DNA of 64,000 nucleotides from Salinicola salarius. Lineage in GTDB: Bacteria > Pseudomonadota > Gammaproteobacteria > Pseudomonadales > Halomonadaceae. The DNA is taken from positions 1 to 64,000 of the forward strand of contig NZ_PZJT01000008.1 of assembly GCF_003206135.1 (NCBI RefSeq), in the 5' to 3' direction. This document shows positions 18,470 through 26,857 of the stretch, piece by piece; within the stretch, counting starts at the first letter, position 1; each line of letters begins with the position of its first letter. A model generated the notes under the pieces. It was given only the letters and a program-made list of their open reading frames with translations, was not told the DNA's origin and did not search any database. Made by a program: the position numbers and the translations under genes.

Positions 18470-18817
18470 ATGGAGCTGTTCGCTCTTCTCGTCATTCTGA
18501 TCGTGGTACTTGGCGCCGGGCTGCTGGTGCAGTGGCTGCCCATGCGTCATCAGCCTCGGCCCAGCTGGTCCCAGCGCGTGCCGTTTCTGGGCGGGGGGAC
18601 GCCCGACAGCCACGCCTGGAGCCGCTACCACGTTCGCTACTACGCCATGACGCTGCTGTTGATCGCCTTCGAGATGGAGATGATGTTCATGTACCCGTGG
18701 GCGGTCGTGTTCGTCGAGACGGGCATGAAGGCCATGATGGAGATGGGCATGTTTCTCGCCATCCTGTCGGTGGGCATCGTCTATGCCTGGCGTGAGGGGG
18801 TGTTCAAGTGGCAGTGA
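18470..18817 (+). CDS. Complex I-like subunit A (NuoA/ND3-like)
   Basis: A 115-residue three-helix membrane protein. Seen: a first helix after the start, a loop with RVPFLGGGTPDSHAWSRYHV, then YYAMTLLLIAFEMEMMFMYPWAVVF, which matches the NuoA helix-2 region and its acidic residues (usual F-D-x-E, here F-E-M-E). In Complex I this subunit links the peripheral and membrane arms. GAGGG lies 6 bases before the ATG. It overlaps the next gene by 10 bases, so this is the head of a tightly coupled eight-gene operon. Confidence 0.85.
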   Translation: MELFALLVILIVVLGAGLLVQWLPMRHQPRPSWSQRVPFLGGGTPDSHAWSRYHVRYYAMTLLLIAFEMEMMFMYPWAVVFVETGMKAMMEMGMFLAILSVGIVYAWREGVFKWQ

Positions 18818-20118
18818 GCTGGCTGCACAAACTCGCCGCGCGTGGCCGCGTTCCCGTGTTTCCCGTGTTGGGCAAGCAGGGGGATGGTGTGCTGCGGCAC
18901 CTCGCGTTATCGCCGCAAATCGAACTGGTCGACTCGCCGCGCCACGCCAGTGTGTTGCTGGTGGCGGGGGAGGTTCCGGCCGACCGTTTCGAGCCCCTGC
19001 GCCGGGTGCGCGACCAATTGCCATACCCTTTCACGACGCTGTGGTTTCGCAGCGAACCCTGGCCTCATCTGGAACGCGTGGCCCGTATCGACGATCTCGA
19101 CGACCTGCCCGGCGCACTGGTCACGGCGCATCGCGAACTGATGGAAGGCCGCCGCGGCAGTGCCCATCGTCTCCTGCCGGATAAGCCGCCCAACCCCTGG
19201 GAAGGCAAGGGCGATTTCGGCCAGGGCGGTGAAGGCATGATGGGCGGGGTGCCCTACGGGCGGCCCATGGCCATGAACATGGAGGACGACATTCGCGACG
19301 GGTTGACGCTGGATTCACTGACTTTCCGGTTGGGGCCGTTCTTCTTCGCATTTCCGCCCGGCATGGCGGCTGAGATCACCCTGCAGGGGGATCTCGTGCA
19401 GACATGGCAAACGCAGTTGGCGCCGTATCCACAACCTCTCGACGAGGTTTTTTTCGACGCTCGCGAGCGCCCCGTCCCCATTGCGGAGGTCGAGCTTGCC
19501 CGGGTCCGCCATCACCTTCACCGGCTGTTTCATGCATTGCATCTGGCGGGCCTGGAGGGCGTGAGCCTGAGGGCCTTGCGCCTGGCGCATGAGTTGTCGA
19601 CGTCGAGCACCCTCGACGGGTTGCGGCGCGCACTATCACGTAGCGGCTTCTTTCGTCTGACGGCGGGCGGCGGCGTGCTCGGCTCCGAGCAGGCACGCAT
19701 GATCGGCGGGCCCGCCGCCCGAGCCGCCGGACTGGATGATGATCTGCGTGCGGAGGATGCCGGCTATCGACGACTGGGATTCTCCCCCGTCTGTCAGACC
19801 GCGGGCGATACCCATGCTCGCTGGCGGCAGCTTCTGGACGAAATCGACCAATCTCTTCATCTGGCCCGTCTGGCCGAACGCGACAGGGTACACACGGAGC
19901 AGACAGGCAGCATCGAGACACCGCGTGGCCCCTGGTCGGCGCGGCGGCCGGCGGATGCGAGCACGCTCTTCGACGAGCTGTTACCCGGGCTGGAGTGGGG
20001 CGGTGCCCTGGCGACGGTCGCCAGTCTGGATGTCGCGGGGTTGGCCGATCAACCTGTCGGCACACGGCCATCCGGCGAGTCCCGGGCGGTACGGGGAGGT
20101 ACCGGGAACGATGTTTAG
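18808..20118 (+). CDS. NuoB/NuoD-like fused protein without Fe-S ligands
   Basis: A 436-residue soluble protein. The N-terminal part resembles NuoB in outline (DSPRHASVLLVAGEVPADRF, where NuoB has SPRQADLMVVAG then CFTK). The middle carries GGVPYGRPMAMNMEDDIRDG and GPFFFAFPPGMAAEITLQGD. The C-terminal part resembles NuoD (ARMIGGPAARAAGLDDDLRAED; SIETPRG; GLEWGGALATVASLD). The whole protein has one Cys, so the N2 [4Fe-4S] cluster of NuoB cannot form, and the quinone-site N terminus of NuoD is absent. It probably caps the membrane arm; a redox role is doubtful. I know no characterised member. Confidence 0.7.
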   Translation: MAVSWLHKLAARGRVPVFPVLGKQGDGVLRHLALSPQIELVDSPRHASVLLVAGEVPADRFEPLRRVRDQLPYPFTTLWFRSEPWPHLERVARIDDLDDLPGALVTAHRELMEGRRGSAHRLLPDKPPNPWEGKGDFGQGGEGMMGGVPYGRPMAMNMEDDIRDGLTLDSLTFRLGPFFFAFPPGMAAEITLQGDLVQTWQTQLAPYPQPLDEVFFDARERPVPIAEVELARVRHHLHRLFHALHLAGLEGVSLRALRLAHELSTSSTLDGLRRALSRSGFFRLTAGGGVLGSEQARMIGGPAARAAGLDDDLRAEDAGYRRLGFSPVCQTAGDTHARWRQLLDEIDQSLHLARLAERDRVHTEQTGSIETPRGPWSARRPADASTLFDELLPGLEWGGALATVASLDVAGLADQPVGTRPSGESRAVRGGTGNDV

Positions 20119-21037
20119 CGAGCTGTTTCTGCCGGTTCTCATGGAGATCTTCATGCTGGTTGTCGGCGGTTATGCCGTTGCCGTGCTCGATCGCCTGGTT
20201 GCCAGCGTGCTTGGCACTCCTCAGGCCGGAGGTATCTGGCTGGCGCCGATGGCGCGCGGAGCCTGGTTGCTGACCCAGCATGCCAATGCCACCGAAGCGC
20301 CGGATTGGCGAGCCTGGCGGCTGGCACCGGCCCTGTATCTGGCATTGGCGGCGGGCGGGCTGGCGGTGGTGCCATGGTCGGCATCGCTGGTCGCCACGGA
20401 TCTGGTCACCAGCGTGGTGCTGTGGGGCAGCGTGGAAGCGCTGGCGACCGTCGTCATCTTCTTGCATGGCTGGTCGGCGAATTCGTTACTGGCCTTGATC
20501 GGCGGGTACCGGTACGTGGCGCTGGGGCTCTCCTACATCCTGATCAGCATGTTCGTGCTGATCGGCGTGGCATTGCCGGCCGAATCGCTGCAGTTCACCC
20601 AGGTGGTGGCTTCGCAGGAAGGCCTGTGGAATGTCATCCGCCAGCCGCTGGGCCTGCCGCTGTTTCTCATCGTCGGCCTGGGCATGACCTTCTGGGGGCC
20701 ACTGAACCTGGCCGATTCGACGGATCTTGCCGGCGGCACGGCCTCGGAGATCTCGGGGCCGCCACGGCTGGTCTGGGACATGGCCCGGGCGGCCATGCTG
20801 GTCGCGTTCAGCGGCGTGGCGGCGACTGCCTTCCTGGGGGGCTGGCTGGGCCCCTGGCTGCCCGGCCCGTTATGGATGTCCCTCAAGATGCTGGCGGTAC
20901 TGAGCGTGCTGCTGTTGCTCGGGCGGCTACTGCCGCGACTGGCGCCGGAGCGCTGCGTCACCTTGATGTGGGTCGTGTTGCTGCCGCTGTCGTTCATCGA
21001 TCTGGTATGGGCCGGCGCTGTGGCGTTATGGGAATGA
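20111..21037 (+). CDS. Complex I-like subunit H (NuoH/ND1-like)
   Basis: A 308-residue protein with about eight membrane helices. In Complex I, NuoH forms the quinone chamber and the E channel. Seen: the closing helices keep the NuoH pattern, GGWLGPWLPGPLWMSLKM then LLPRLAPERCVTLMWVVLLPLSF, and a middle loop DLAGGTASEISGPP matches the NuoH ELADGYHIEYSG region. The preceding acidic PFD-PEAE motif of NuoH is changed to PLNLADSTD. The start overlaps the previous stop by 8 bases. Confidence 0.82.
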   Translation: MFSELFLPVLMEIFMLVVGGYAVAVLDRLVASVLGTPQAGGIWLAPMARGAWLLTQHANATEAPDWRAWRLAPALYLALAAGGLAVVPWSASLVATDLVTSVVLWGSVEALATVVIFLHGWSANSLLALIGGYRYVALGLSYILISMFVLIGVALPAESLQFTQVVASQEGLWNVIRQPLGLPLFLIVGLGMTFWGPLNLADSTDLAGGTASEISGPPRLVWDMARAAMLVAFSGVAATAFLGGWLGPWLPGPLWMSLKMLAVLSVLLLLGRLLPRLAPERCVTLMWVVLLPLSFIDLVWAGAVALWE

Positions 21038-21053
21038 ACGGAGCGTTATTGTG

Positions 21054-21683
21054 ATGGAGAGCATGAATCACGGCCTCGGTGTCGATATCGCGTTTCTGCT
21101 GCTGGCCACGCTGGCGGTGGTTACCGGATGGCGCGTGTTTCGCACCGATTCGATGGTACGGGCCTCCTTCTTTCTGCTGGTGTCGTTCATCGCCGTGGGC
21201 GTGATCATGATCCTGTTGGCGGCGGAATACCTGGGCGTTGCCATGTTCTTCATGATGGCCGTGGAAATGACGGTCATGGCGCTGTTCATGGTCATGTTCA
21301 TGATGAACCCGGCCGGCCTGAATCCCATGAACATGGTCCATCAGGAACGTATCGCCATCGGGGCCGGCGTCGCCGGTTTTCTGATACTGGGCGCCATGGC
21401 CCTGTTGGCGATCTTTCCCGATCAGCCGGTGCCGGCAGGCCTCGAACCCGTCAGATCACTGGGCAACGAAATGCTCGGTGATTCGATGCTGATTTTCGAA
21501 TCGGCGGGTCTCGTGCTGCTGACCACCATGATCGGCGTGGTGGTGCTGTCGAGCCATCGCGGGCGCTATGGCGCGGCGGCGGAGGGCTCGATGCCGCCGG
21601 GGCTGGAACCGGGCGGCGACCCGGCAGGCAAGCCCGAGGAGGACGAAGAGGGCGAAGGTGGGCATCACCATCATCACCATTGA
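21054..21683 (+). CDS. Complex I-like subunit J (NuoJ/ND6-like) with acidic, His-ending tail
   Basis: A 209-residue, five-helix membrane protein. Seen: FRTDSMVRASFFLLVSFIAVG and YLGVAMFFMMAVEMTVMALFMVMFMM, the NuoJ helix-2/3 pattern where a pi-bulge helix gates proton flow. The C terminus is a cytosolic acidic linker (about 30 residues, PEEDEEGEGG) ending in six consecutive His residues, native to the genome. GTG 21051 just before the ATG is an alternative start. Confidence 0.82.
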   Translation: MESMNHGLGVDIAFLLLATLAVVTGWRVFRTDSMVRASFFLLVSFIAVGVIMILLAAEYLGVAMFFMMAVEMTVMALFMVMFMMNPAGLNPMNMVHQERIAIGAGVAGFLILGAMALLAIFPDQPVPAGLEPVRSLGNEMLGDSMLIFESAGLVLLTTMIGVVVLSSHRGRYGAAAEGSMPPGLEPGGDPAGKPEEDEEGEGGHHHHHH

Positions 21684-21710
21684 GCAGGACAGACAGGCAG
21701 GGAGGCTTGC

Positions 21711-22016
21711 ATGACACTCACCACACTTTTGCTATTGGCAGCGGCACTGATCGGTATCGGGATCTATGGCGCGCTTTCCCAGCAGTCGTTCGTGATGCTG
21801 ATGATGGGTCTGGAGCTGATCCTCAACGGTGTCATGCTGGCGGCGGTGGCTTTCTGGGCCTTCAGCGGGGCCGGAGCACCGGAAGGCCAACTGCTGACGA
21901 TCATCGTCATGGCGGTGATGGCCATCGAGATGGCGATGGGGTTCGCCCTGGTGGTCGCGGTCTTCCGCGGTAAACAGGCCGACATGACCGAATCGCTGAC
22001 CGGGCTGAAGCACTGA
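21711..22016 (+). CDS. Complex I-like subunit K (NuoK/ND4L-like)
   Basis: A 101-residue three-helix protein. Seen: MMGLELILNGVMLAAVAFW and VMAVMAIEMAMGFALVVAVF, which keep both membrane glutamates known to be critical in NuoK (E36 and E72 in E. coli). The stop overlaps the first base of the next gene. AGGGAGG lies before the start. Confidence 0.9.
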   Translation: MTLTTLLLLAAALIGIGIYGALSQQSFVMLMMGLELILNGVMLAAVAFWAFSGAGAPEGQLLTIIVMAVMAIEMAMGFALVVAVFRGKQADMTESLTGLKH

Positions 22017-23902
22017 TGCTGTGGTTCGTTCCTCTCTTGCCGCTGCTGGCCGCCCTCGTCATCCATGGGGTCGGCAAGCGCTGGCCGAGCGACGACAGGG
22101 GCCGTGCCGTGCTGACCCTGGCGGGGGTGGCGATCACGGTCGCTACCTTGCTGCTCGTGAGCATCGCGGTCACGGCGGACTGGGGCGGCACCTATCGCTG
22201 GAGCTCCCGAATCGTTCTGTCACTCGGGATGACGTCCACCAGCGCCGTGTTCGCCATCGTCGTGCCACTGATCGCCGCGCCGATCATCGTCTACAGCGCC
22301 TACCATGAGGCATCGACGATCAGTGGCAGAGAGACGGTGCGCCCCCCCGTCGGACTGGTGGCGCTGCTGACGGCGTTCGTCGGCGCGATGGAACTGCTCG
22401 TCCTGGCCGAGGATTTCGTCACCCTGCTGATCGCCTGGGAACTGGTCGGGGCATGCTCGTGGGCGCTCATCGCCCATGAATGGCAGAAGGCCGGCAACCT
22501 GCGGGATGCCGCCTGGGCGTTCCTGGTCACTCGCTTCGGGGATCTGGGGCTGTACATCGCCGCGGCGGCAGCGTTCGCCGGCACGGGCTCGTTTGCCTTT
22601 GCAGACCTGGCCCAACTCGATGGGTGGCGGCTGGACGTGTTCGTTGCCGGCGTCGTGCTGGCCGCCGCCGCGAAATCCGCCCAGGTGCCGTTCTCTCCCT
22701 GGCTGTTTGCCGCCATGTCCGGGCCGACACCGGTGTCGGCATTGCTCCATGCGGCGACCATGGTCGCGGCGGGGATCTACCTGGTGGTCCGGCTGCATGC
22801 GGAACTCTCCGCCGTCGCCTGGTTTGCGCCGGTCGCCATCACGCTGGGGCTGACCACTGCCCTGGCAGGGGGACTGGTGGCCTGTCTTCAGGGCCATGCC
22901 AAGAAGCTGCTGGCCGCCTCGACATCGGCCCAGTATGGCCTGATGTGGCTGGCGGCAGGGGCGGGCTTTCCCGGCGTCGCCCTGGTGCACTTCGTCACGC
23001 ATGCATTCACCAAAGCGGCGCTGTTCCTGGCCGCCGGCATCGCCGAACGCCATGTCGACAGCTATTCGCTGACTGCGATGCGCCTGGGTCGCCTGCTTCC
23101 TGGCGTCGCGGCAGCCGCCATGGTAGCCAGCCTGGCGCTGGCAGGCGTCGTTCCGCTAAGTGCAGCGTGGAGCAAGGAGAAGATCGTCGCGGCCGCCGGC
23201 CATCAGGTGTCCTGGCTGGCCGTGATCGCCGCCGTGGCGGGAGGCCTCAGTGCGCTGTACGGCACGCGCTTTCAACTGCTGGCGTTCGGGCGGGGGCGGC
23301 ATGACCGCATGAGCGAGGCTGCCTCCCGGCCCGGACACTCCCGGGCGGAGGCCGTCGCGTTCTACCTGCTGGCGGCAGGCACATTGGCGCTGTCGCTACT
23401 CTGGTGGCCCGGCGTCGGGAATAGCCTCGCTGATTTGCTGGCTGTGCACTTTCCCAAGACCAGGCCGTGGGAACTGATCGTATCGCTATTGCTGGTGGCG
23501 CTGGGCGTGGGCCTGGGCATTTTGGCGGTGCGTCGTGAGGTGTCGAGCCAGCAGAGCGAAACGCGTACCGCCATGGCGGACTGGTTTGGCCTGCCAGCGT
23601 TGTCAGCACGTGGCGCGAATGCCGTGATGATGTTCAGCCATGGCCTGGCACGCTTCGACGATCGCGCCGTGGATGCCGGAATCCGTGGCAGTGCCCGCTT
23701 TGGTGCGTGGCTGGCCAGGCTGGGAGAGCGGCGTGGCGAAGGCGCGTTCGATGGCGCCACGATCCAGCTCGCGAAGGGCGTCGACTGGGCGGGGCAAGTG
23801 GTACGCCGGGCGCATACCGGGCAGATGCATCACTACTACACCGGTATCGCGGCAGGACTCGCCGCGATCCTGATCATCCTGAGCATAGGAGCGCTCCTTT
23901 GA
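22016..23902 (+). CDS. Complex I-like subunit L (NuoL/ND5-like antiporter-type)
   Basis: A 628-residue polytopic protein, close to the usual NuoL length. Seen: the TM5 glutamate in LLIAWELVGACSWALIAHEW, AKSAQVPFSPWLFAAMSGPTPVSALLHAATMVAAGIYL with the channel Lys, and HFVTHAFTKAALFL with the second His/Lys set. These match proton-channel residues of NuoL. The C-terminal extension (from about residue 450) has a hydrophilic segment and a last helix, as in the NuoL lateral helix region, though conservation is weaker. Confidence 0.9.
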   Translation: MLWFVPLLPLLAALVIHGVGKRWPSDDRGRAVLTLAGVAITVATLLLVSIAVTADWGGTYRWSSRIVLSLGMTSTSAVFAIVVPLIAAPIIVYSAYHEASTISGRETVRPPVGLVALLTAFVGAMELLVLAEDFVTLLIAWELVGACSWALIAHEWQKAGNLRDAAWAFLVTRFGDLGLYIAAAAAFAGTGSFAFADLAQLDGWRLDVFVAGVVLAAAAKSAQVPFSPWLFAAMSGPTPVSALLHAATMVAAGIYLVVRLHAELSAVAWFAPVAITLGLTTALAGGLVACLQGHAKKLLAASTSAQYGLMWLAAGAGFPGVALVHFVTHAFTKAALFLAAGIAERHVDSYSLTAMRLGRLLPGVAAAAMVASLALAGVVPLSAAWSKEKIVAAAGHQVSWLAVIAAVAGGLSALYGTRFQLLAFGRGRHDRMSEAASRPGHSRAEAVAFYLLAAGTLALSLLWWPGVGNSLADLLAVHFPKTRPWELIVSLLLVALGVGLGILAVRREVSSQQSETRTAMADWFGLPALSARGANAVMMFSHGLARFDDRAVDAGIRGSARFGAWLARLGERRGEGAFDGATIQLAKGVDWAGQVVRRAHTGQMHHYYTGIAAGLAAILIILSIGALL

Positions 23903-25386
23903 TTTTGACTGCAGCCCTGGGGCTTCCCATGCTGGGTGCCCTCGCACTCGCCGTTTCAAGCCGCTGGACCGAGACCACGGCTCGCCGGTGTGCCATTGTG
24001 GTTTCGGTATTGCCGGTGCTGTTGCTGGCCTGGGCGTGGCGACAGTTCGATCCGCAAGGTGCGCTGTTCCAGTTCGTCGAGGAGGTGCCCTGGGTGCCCA
24101 GCCTGGGCATGGGCTACAGGCTGGGCGTGGACGGCATTGCCCTGGCTGTTGCGACGATGAGCGCCCTGGTCTTCTCGGCCAGCATCGCCTACCCCGTGGA
24201 CACGAAGCATCAGCCTCGCCAGTACTACGCCTGGATGCTCTTTCTGCAGTCCGTGTCACTGGGTGTCTTCCTGGCGCTGGACCTGCTGCTCTTCTATGTC
24301 TTTTTCGACCTGAGTCTGGTGGGGATGTTCTTCCTGATCGGCCGCTGGGGGCATGGTCAGGCGCAGCCCGCCGCGTTCAAGTTCTTTCTATACACCTTCT
24401 GCGGCTCGCTGTTGCTGCTGCTGGCGATCATCGGGCTTTATCTGTCGGTCGAACCGCATACCTTCGACATGCGCGTGCTCATCGAGCAGCAACCGCTGGC
24501 GGGCGCGGGCATGACTGCGGGCCTGGTGTTCCTCGCCCTCATGCTCGGCTTCGCCATCAAGACACCGGTGGTGCCCGTTCATACCTGGCTGCCCCAGGCG
24601 CATGTCGATGCCCCGGGGCCGGTCTCGGCGATTCTCGCCGGGGTGCTGCTCAAGATGGGCACCTACGGAATCATCCGCATTCCGTTCGCCATGATGGCGG
24701 AGACGTTCTCTCGCTATGCCCTGGTCATTGCGCTGTTTGCGGTCGTATCAATTCTCTACGGGGCCTTCGTGGCGCTCGGCCAGCGCAACCTGAAGCGGCG
24801 CATTGCCTACACGTCGGTCAATCACATGGGCTATACGGTGCTGGGTATCGCGGTGGCCGGTGCCCTGATTCAGGACGCCGGGTATGCCCGCGAACTGGCC
24901 CTGGTGGGGGCCACGGTGGAAATGGTGGCGCACGGCCTGATTACCGGGGCGCTGTTCCTCATATGTGGCTCGTTCTGGCAGCGTACCGAGGAATATGACC
25001 TGGACAGCTACGGTGGCCTGTTTCGTCAGGCCCCATGGCTGACCGCCTTCGCCGTGCTCGCGTCCTTTGCCAGCCTGGGCCTGCCCGGCCTGGCCGGTTT
25101 CGTGGCGGAGTTCCATATCTTTGCCGGCACCTTCGGCGTCTATCCATGGCTCGCCGTCATTGGCGTGCTGGGCATCCTGGTGACAGCGGTGCTGTTTCTG
25201 CAGATGCTGCAGAAGGTGTTCTTCGGGGCGATGCCGGAGCGCTGGGCGCAGTTCGAGGATCTGCGTCCCGTCGAGTGGGGCGTGCTCGCGGTGCTGTCGG
25301 CAGGCTTCATGATCATCGGCGTGGCACCGGCGTTTCTGCTGACCCTGGTCGAGGCATCGGCGACGCTGCTGGTGGGGGGCCGCTGA
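23899..25386 (+). CDS. Complex I-like subunit M (NuoM/ND4-like antiporter-type)
   Basis: A 495-residue polytopic protein. Seen: FAIKTPVVPVHTWLPQAHVD and LAGVLLKMGTYGIIRIPFAM with channel lysines, and NHMGYTVLGIAVAGAL. The TM5 glutamate of NuoM (E144, context FFFWEMMLV) is replaced by Asp here (VFFDLSLVGMFF). TTG 23899 is 7 bases after AGGAG and overlaps the previous stop, so I prefer it to the longer open frame that runs back into subunit L. Confidence 0.9.
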   Translation: MILTAALGLPMLGALALAVSSRWTETTARRCAIVVSVLPVLLLAWAWRQFDPQGALFQFVEEVPWVPSLGMGYRLGVDGIALAVATMSALVFSASIAYPVDTKHQPRQYYAWMLFLQSVSLGVFLALDLLLFYVFFDLSLVGMFFLIGRWGHGQAQPAAFKFFLYTFCGSLLLLLAIIGLYLSVEPHTFDMRVLIEQQPLAGAGMTAGLVFLALMLGFAIKTPVVPVHTWLPQAHVDAPGPVSAILAGVLLKMGTYGIIRIPFAMMAETFSRYALVIALFAVVSILYGAFVALGQRNLKRRIAYTSVNHMGYTVLGIAVAGALIQDAGYARELALVGATVEMVAHGLITGALFLICGSFWQRTEEYDLDSYGGLFRQAPWLTAFAVLASFASLGLPGLAGFVAEFHIFAGTFGVYPWLAVIGVLGILVTAVLFLQMLQKVFFGAMPERWAQFEDLRPVEWGVLAVLSAGFMIIGVAPAFLLTLVEASATLLVGGR

Positions 25387-26795
25387 TGCCTATCGGTGAC
25401 GTACTGCCGGAAATCAGCCTGACGCTGGGTGCCGTGGCGATCGTCCTGTTCGCCAGCTTCCTCCGTCAGCGGCAGCATCACTGGGCAGCCGTGCTGGCCC
25501 TGCTCGCGATCGGTCTCGGTGCGGGGCTGACCGTCGCGCAATGGGGCGGGGCGCCGCGGCTGACGTTTTCCGGTGTCTGGGCCCTGGATGGCGTGGCGCT
25601 CGCCAGCAAGCTGGTCGTGCTGGTCGCCGGTGCGCTGGTCGTCGCGATGTCGCCGGAATGGATGCGGACCGATCGCCGCCATGGCGAGTACTACGCACTG
25701 GTGCTGTTCGCGCTGCTGGGCGTCATCATGATGGCCTCGGCCAGCGATACCATGGAGTTGGTGCTGGGCGTGCTGCTGTCCTCGGTGGCGAGTTACCCGC
25801 TGGCCGCCTATCACCGTGGCTGGGCGCCCGCGCTGGAGGCCGGGATGAAGTATTTCCTGATCGGCGCTTTGACCAATGCGTTGCTGACGATCGGGGTGGT
25901 GGTGCTGTTCGGCCTGACCGGCAGTACCGGGTATCCGGACATCGCCCAGGCGCTTGCCACGGACAGCGACCGCTTGGCACTGACCATCGCCACGGCCTGC
26001 GTGGTGCTGGGGCTGACCTTCAAGCTGGCGGCGTTTCCGGCTCACGCCTGGATGCCGGACGTGGCGCAGGGCTCACCGGTACCGGCGGCAGCCTTCCTGA
26101 CCGTCATCCCCAAGGTTGGCGCCGCGGTAGCGCTGGCCCGCTTCGTTTCCCTGCTGCCGCCGGATGTCGCCTGGCGGGCGATCGTGGCATCGATCTCCGT
26201 CGCCACCATGACGCTGGGCAACGTGGCGGCGCTGCGACAGGCGGACGTGCGCCGCCTGCTGGGCTGGTCATCGGTTTCCCAGTCTGGGTATGCCCTGATG
26301 GCCATCGTGGTGCTGGGTGTCAGCGATCAGGCCCTGCCGGCACTGGTGTTCTTCCTGGCGACCTATGCCACGGCCAACCTGGCTGCCTTCGCCGTGGTCA
26401 CGCACCTGCGGGGGCGTACCGTGCTGGACGATTACCGGGGGCTGGCCCGACACGCACCGATCGCGGCCACGATACTGATCGTGTCGCTGTTGTCCCTGGT
26501 GGGTATCCCGCCGCTGGTGGGTTTCTTCGGCAAGCTGATGCTGTTTCGCGTCACGATCGAGGGCGGTTACGCCTGGCTGGCGCTCGTGGCGGTGATCAAC
26601 ACCGTCGTCTCGCTGTTCTACTACCTGCGCATCGTCGCGCCGATGATGTTCGGCAGCGCCCGATCTACCGTGCATGTGCTTTCAGGTCCCTGGGCAAGCT
26701 TCACAATGATCGTGGCTGGTCTACTGTTAATCGTCGGGGGGCTTGGTGCAGAAGCACTCATGGTGTTTACGGACTCGATACGCTTTGCACGGTAA
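25386..26795 (+). CDS. Complex I-like subunit N (NuoN/ND2-like antiporter-type)
   Basis: A 469-residue polytopic protein. Seen: LGLTFKLAAFPAHAWMPDVA and FLTVIPKVGAAVALARF with the two channel lysines, MKYFLIGALTNALL, and GIPPLVGFFGKLMLF. The TM5 segment reads LVLGVLLSSVASYPLAAY, where NuoN has GLELLSLPLYALVAY, so the conserved Glu is Leu. The start overlaps the previous stop (ATGA). It is the last subunit gene; a 9-bp-type inverted repeat (GGCAGGCCAAGCCTGCC, 26804-26820) follows. Confidence 0.9.
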   Translation: MPIGDVLPEISLTLGAVAIVLFASFLRQRQHHWAAVLALLAIGLGAGLTVAQWGGAPRLTFSGVWALDGVALASKLVVLVAGALVVAMSPEWMRTDRRHGEYYALVLFALLGVIMMASASDTMELVLGVLLSSVASYPLAAYHRGWAPALEAGMKYFLIGALTNALLTIGVVVLFGLTGSTGYPDIAQALATDSDRLALTIATACVVLGLTFKLAAFPAHAWMPDVAQGSPVPAAAFLTVIPKVGAAVALARFVSLLPPDVAWRAIVASISVATMTLGNVAALRQADVRRLLGWSSVSQSGYALMAIVVLGVSDQALPALVFFLATYATANLAAFAVVTHLRGRTVLDDYRGLARHAPIAATILIVSLLSLVGIPPLVGFFGKLMLFRVTIEGGYAWLALVAVINTVVSLFYYLRIVAPMMFGSARSTVHVLSGPWASFTMIVAGLLLIVGGLGAEALMVFTDSIRFAR

Positions 26796-26857
26796 GTCCC
26801 GGCAGGCCAAGCCTGCCGATCGAGTTTCATGGAGTCAGACTCAGGAGGGAATCATTC

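Noticed and set aside
21660..21683. His6 run as an engineered tag or vector contamination
   Set aside because: It sits inside an overlapping native operon with matching codon use and no linker or vector sequence around it.
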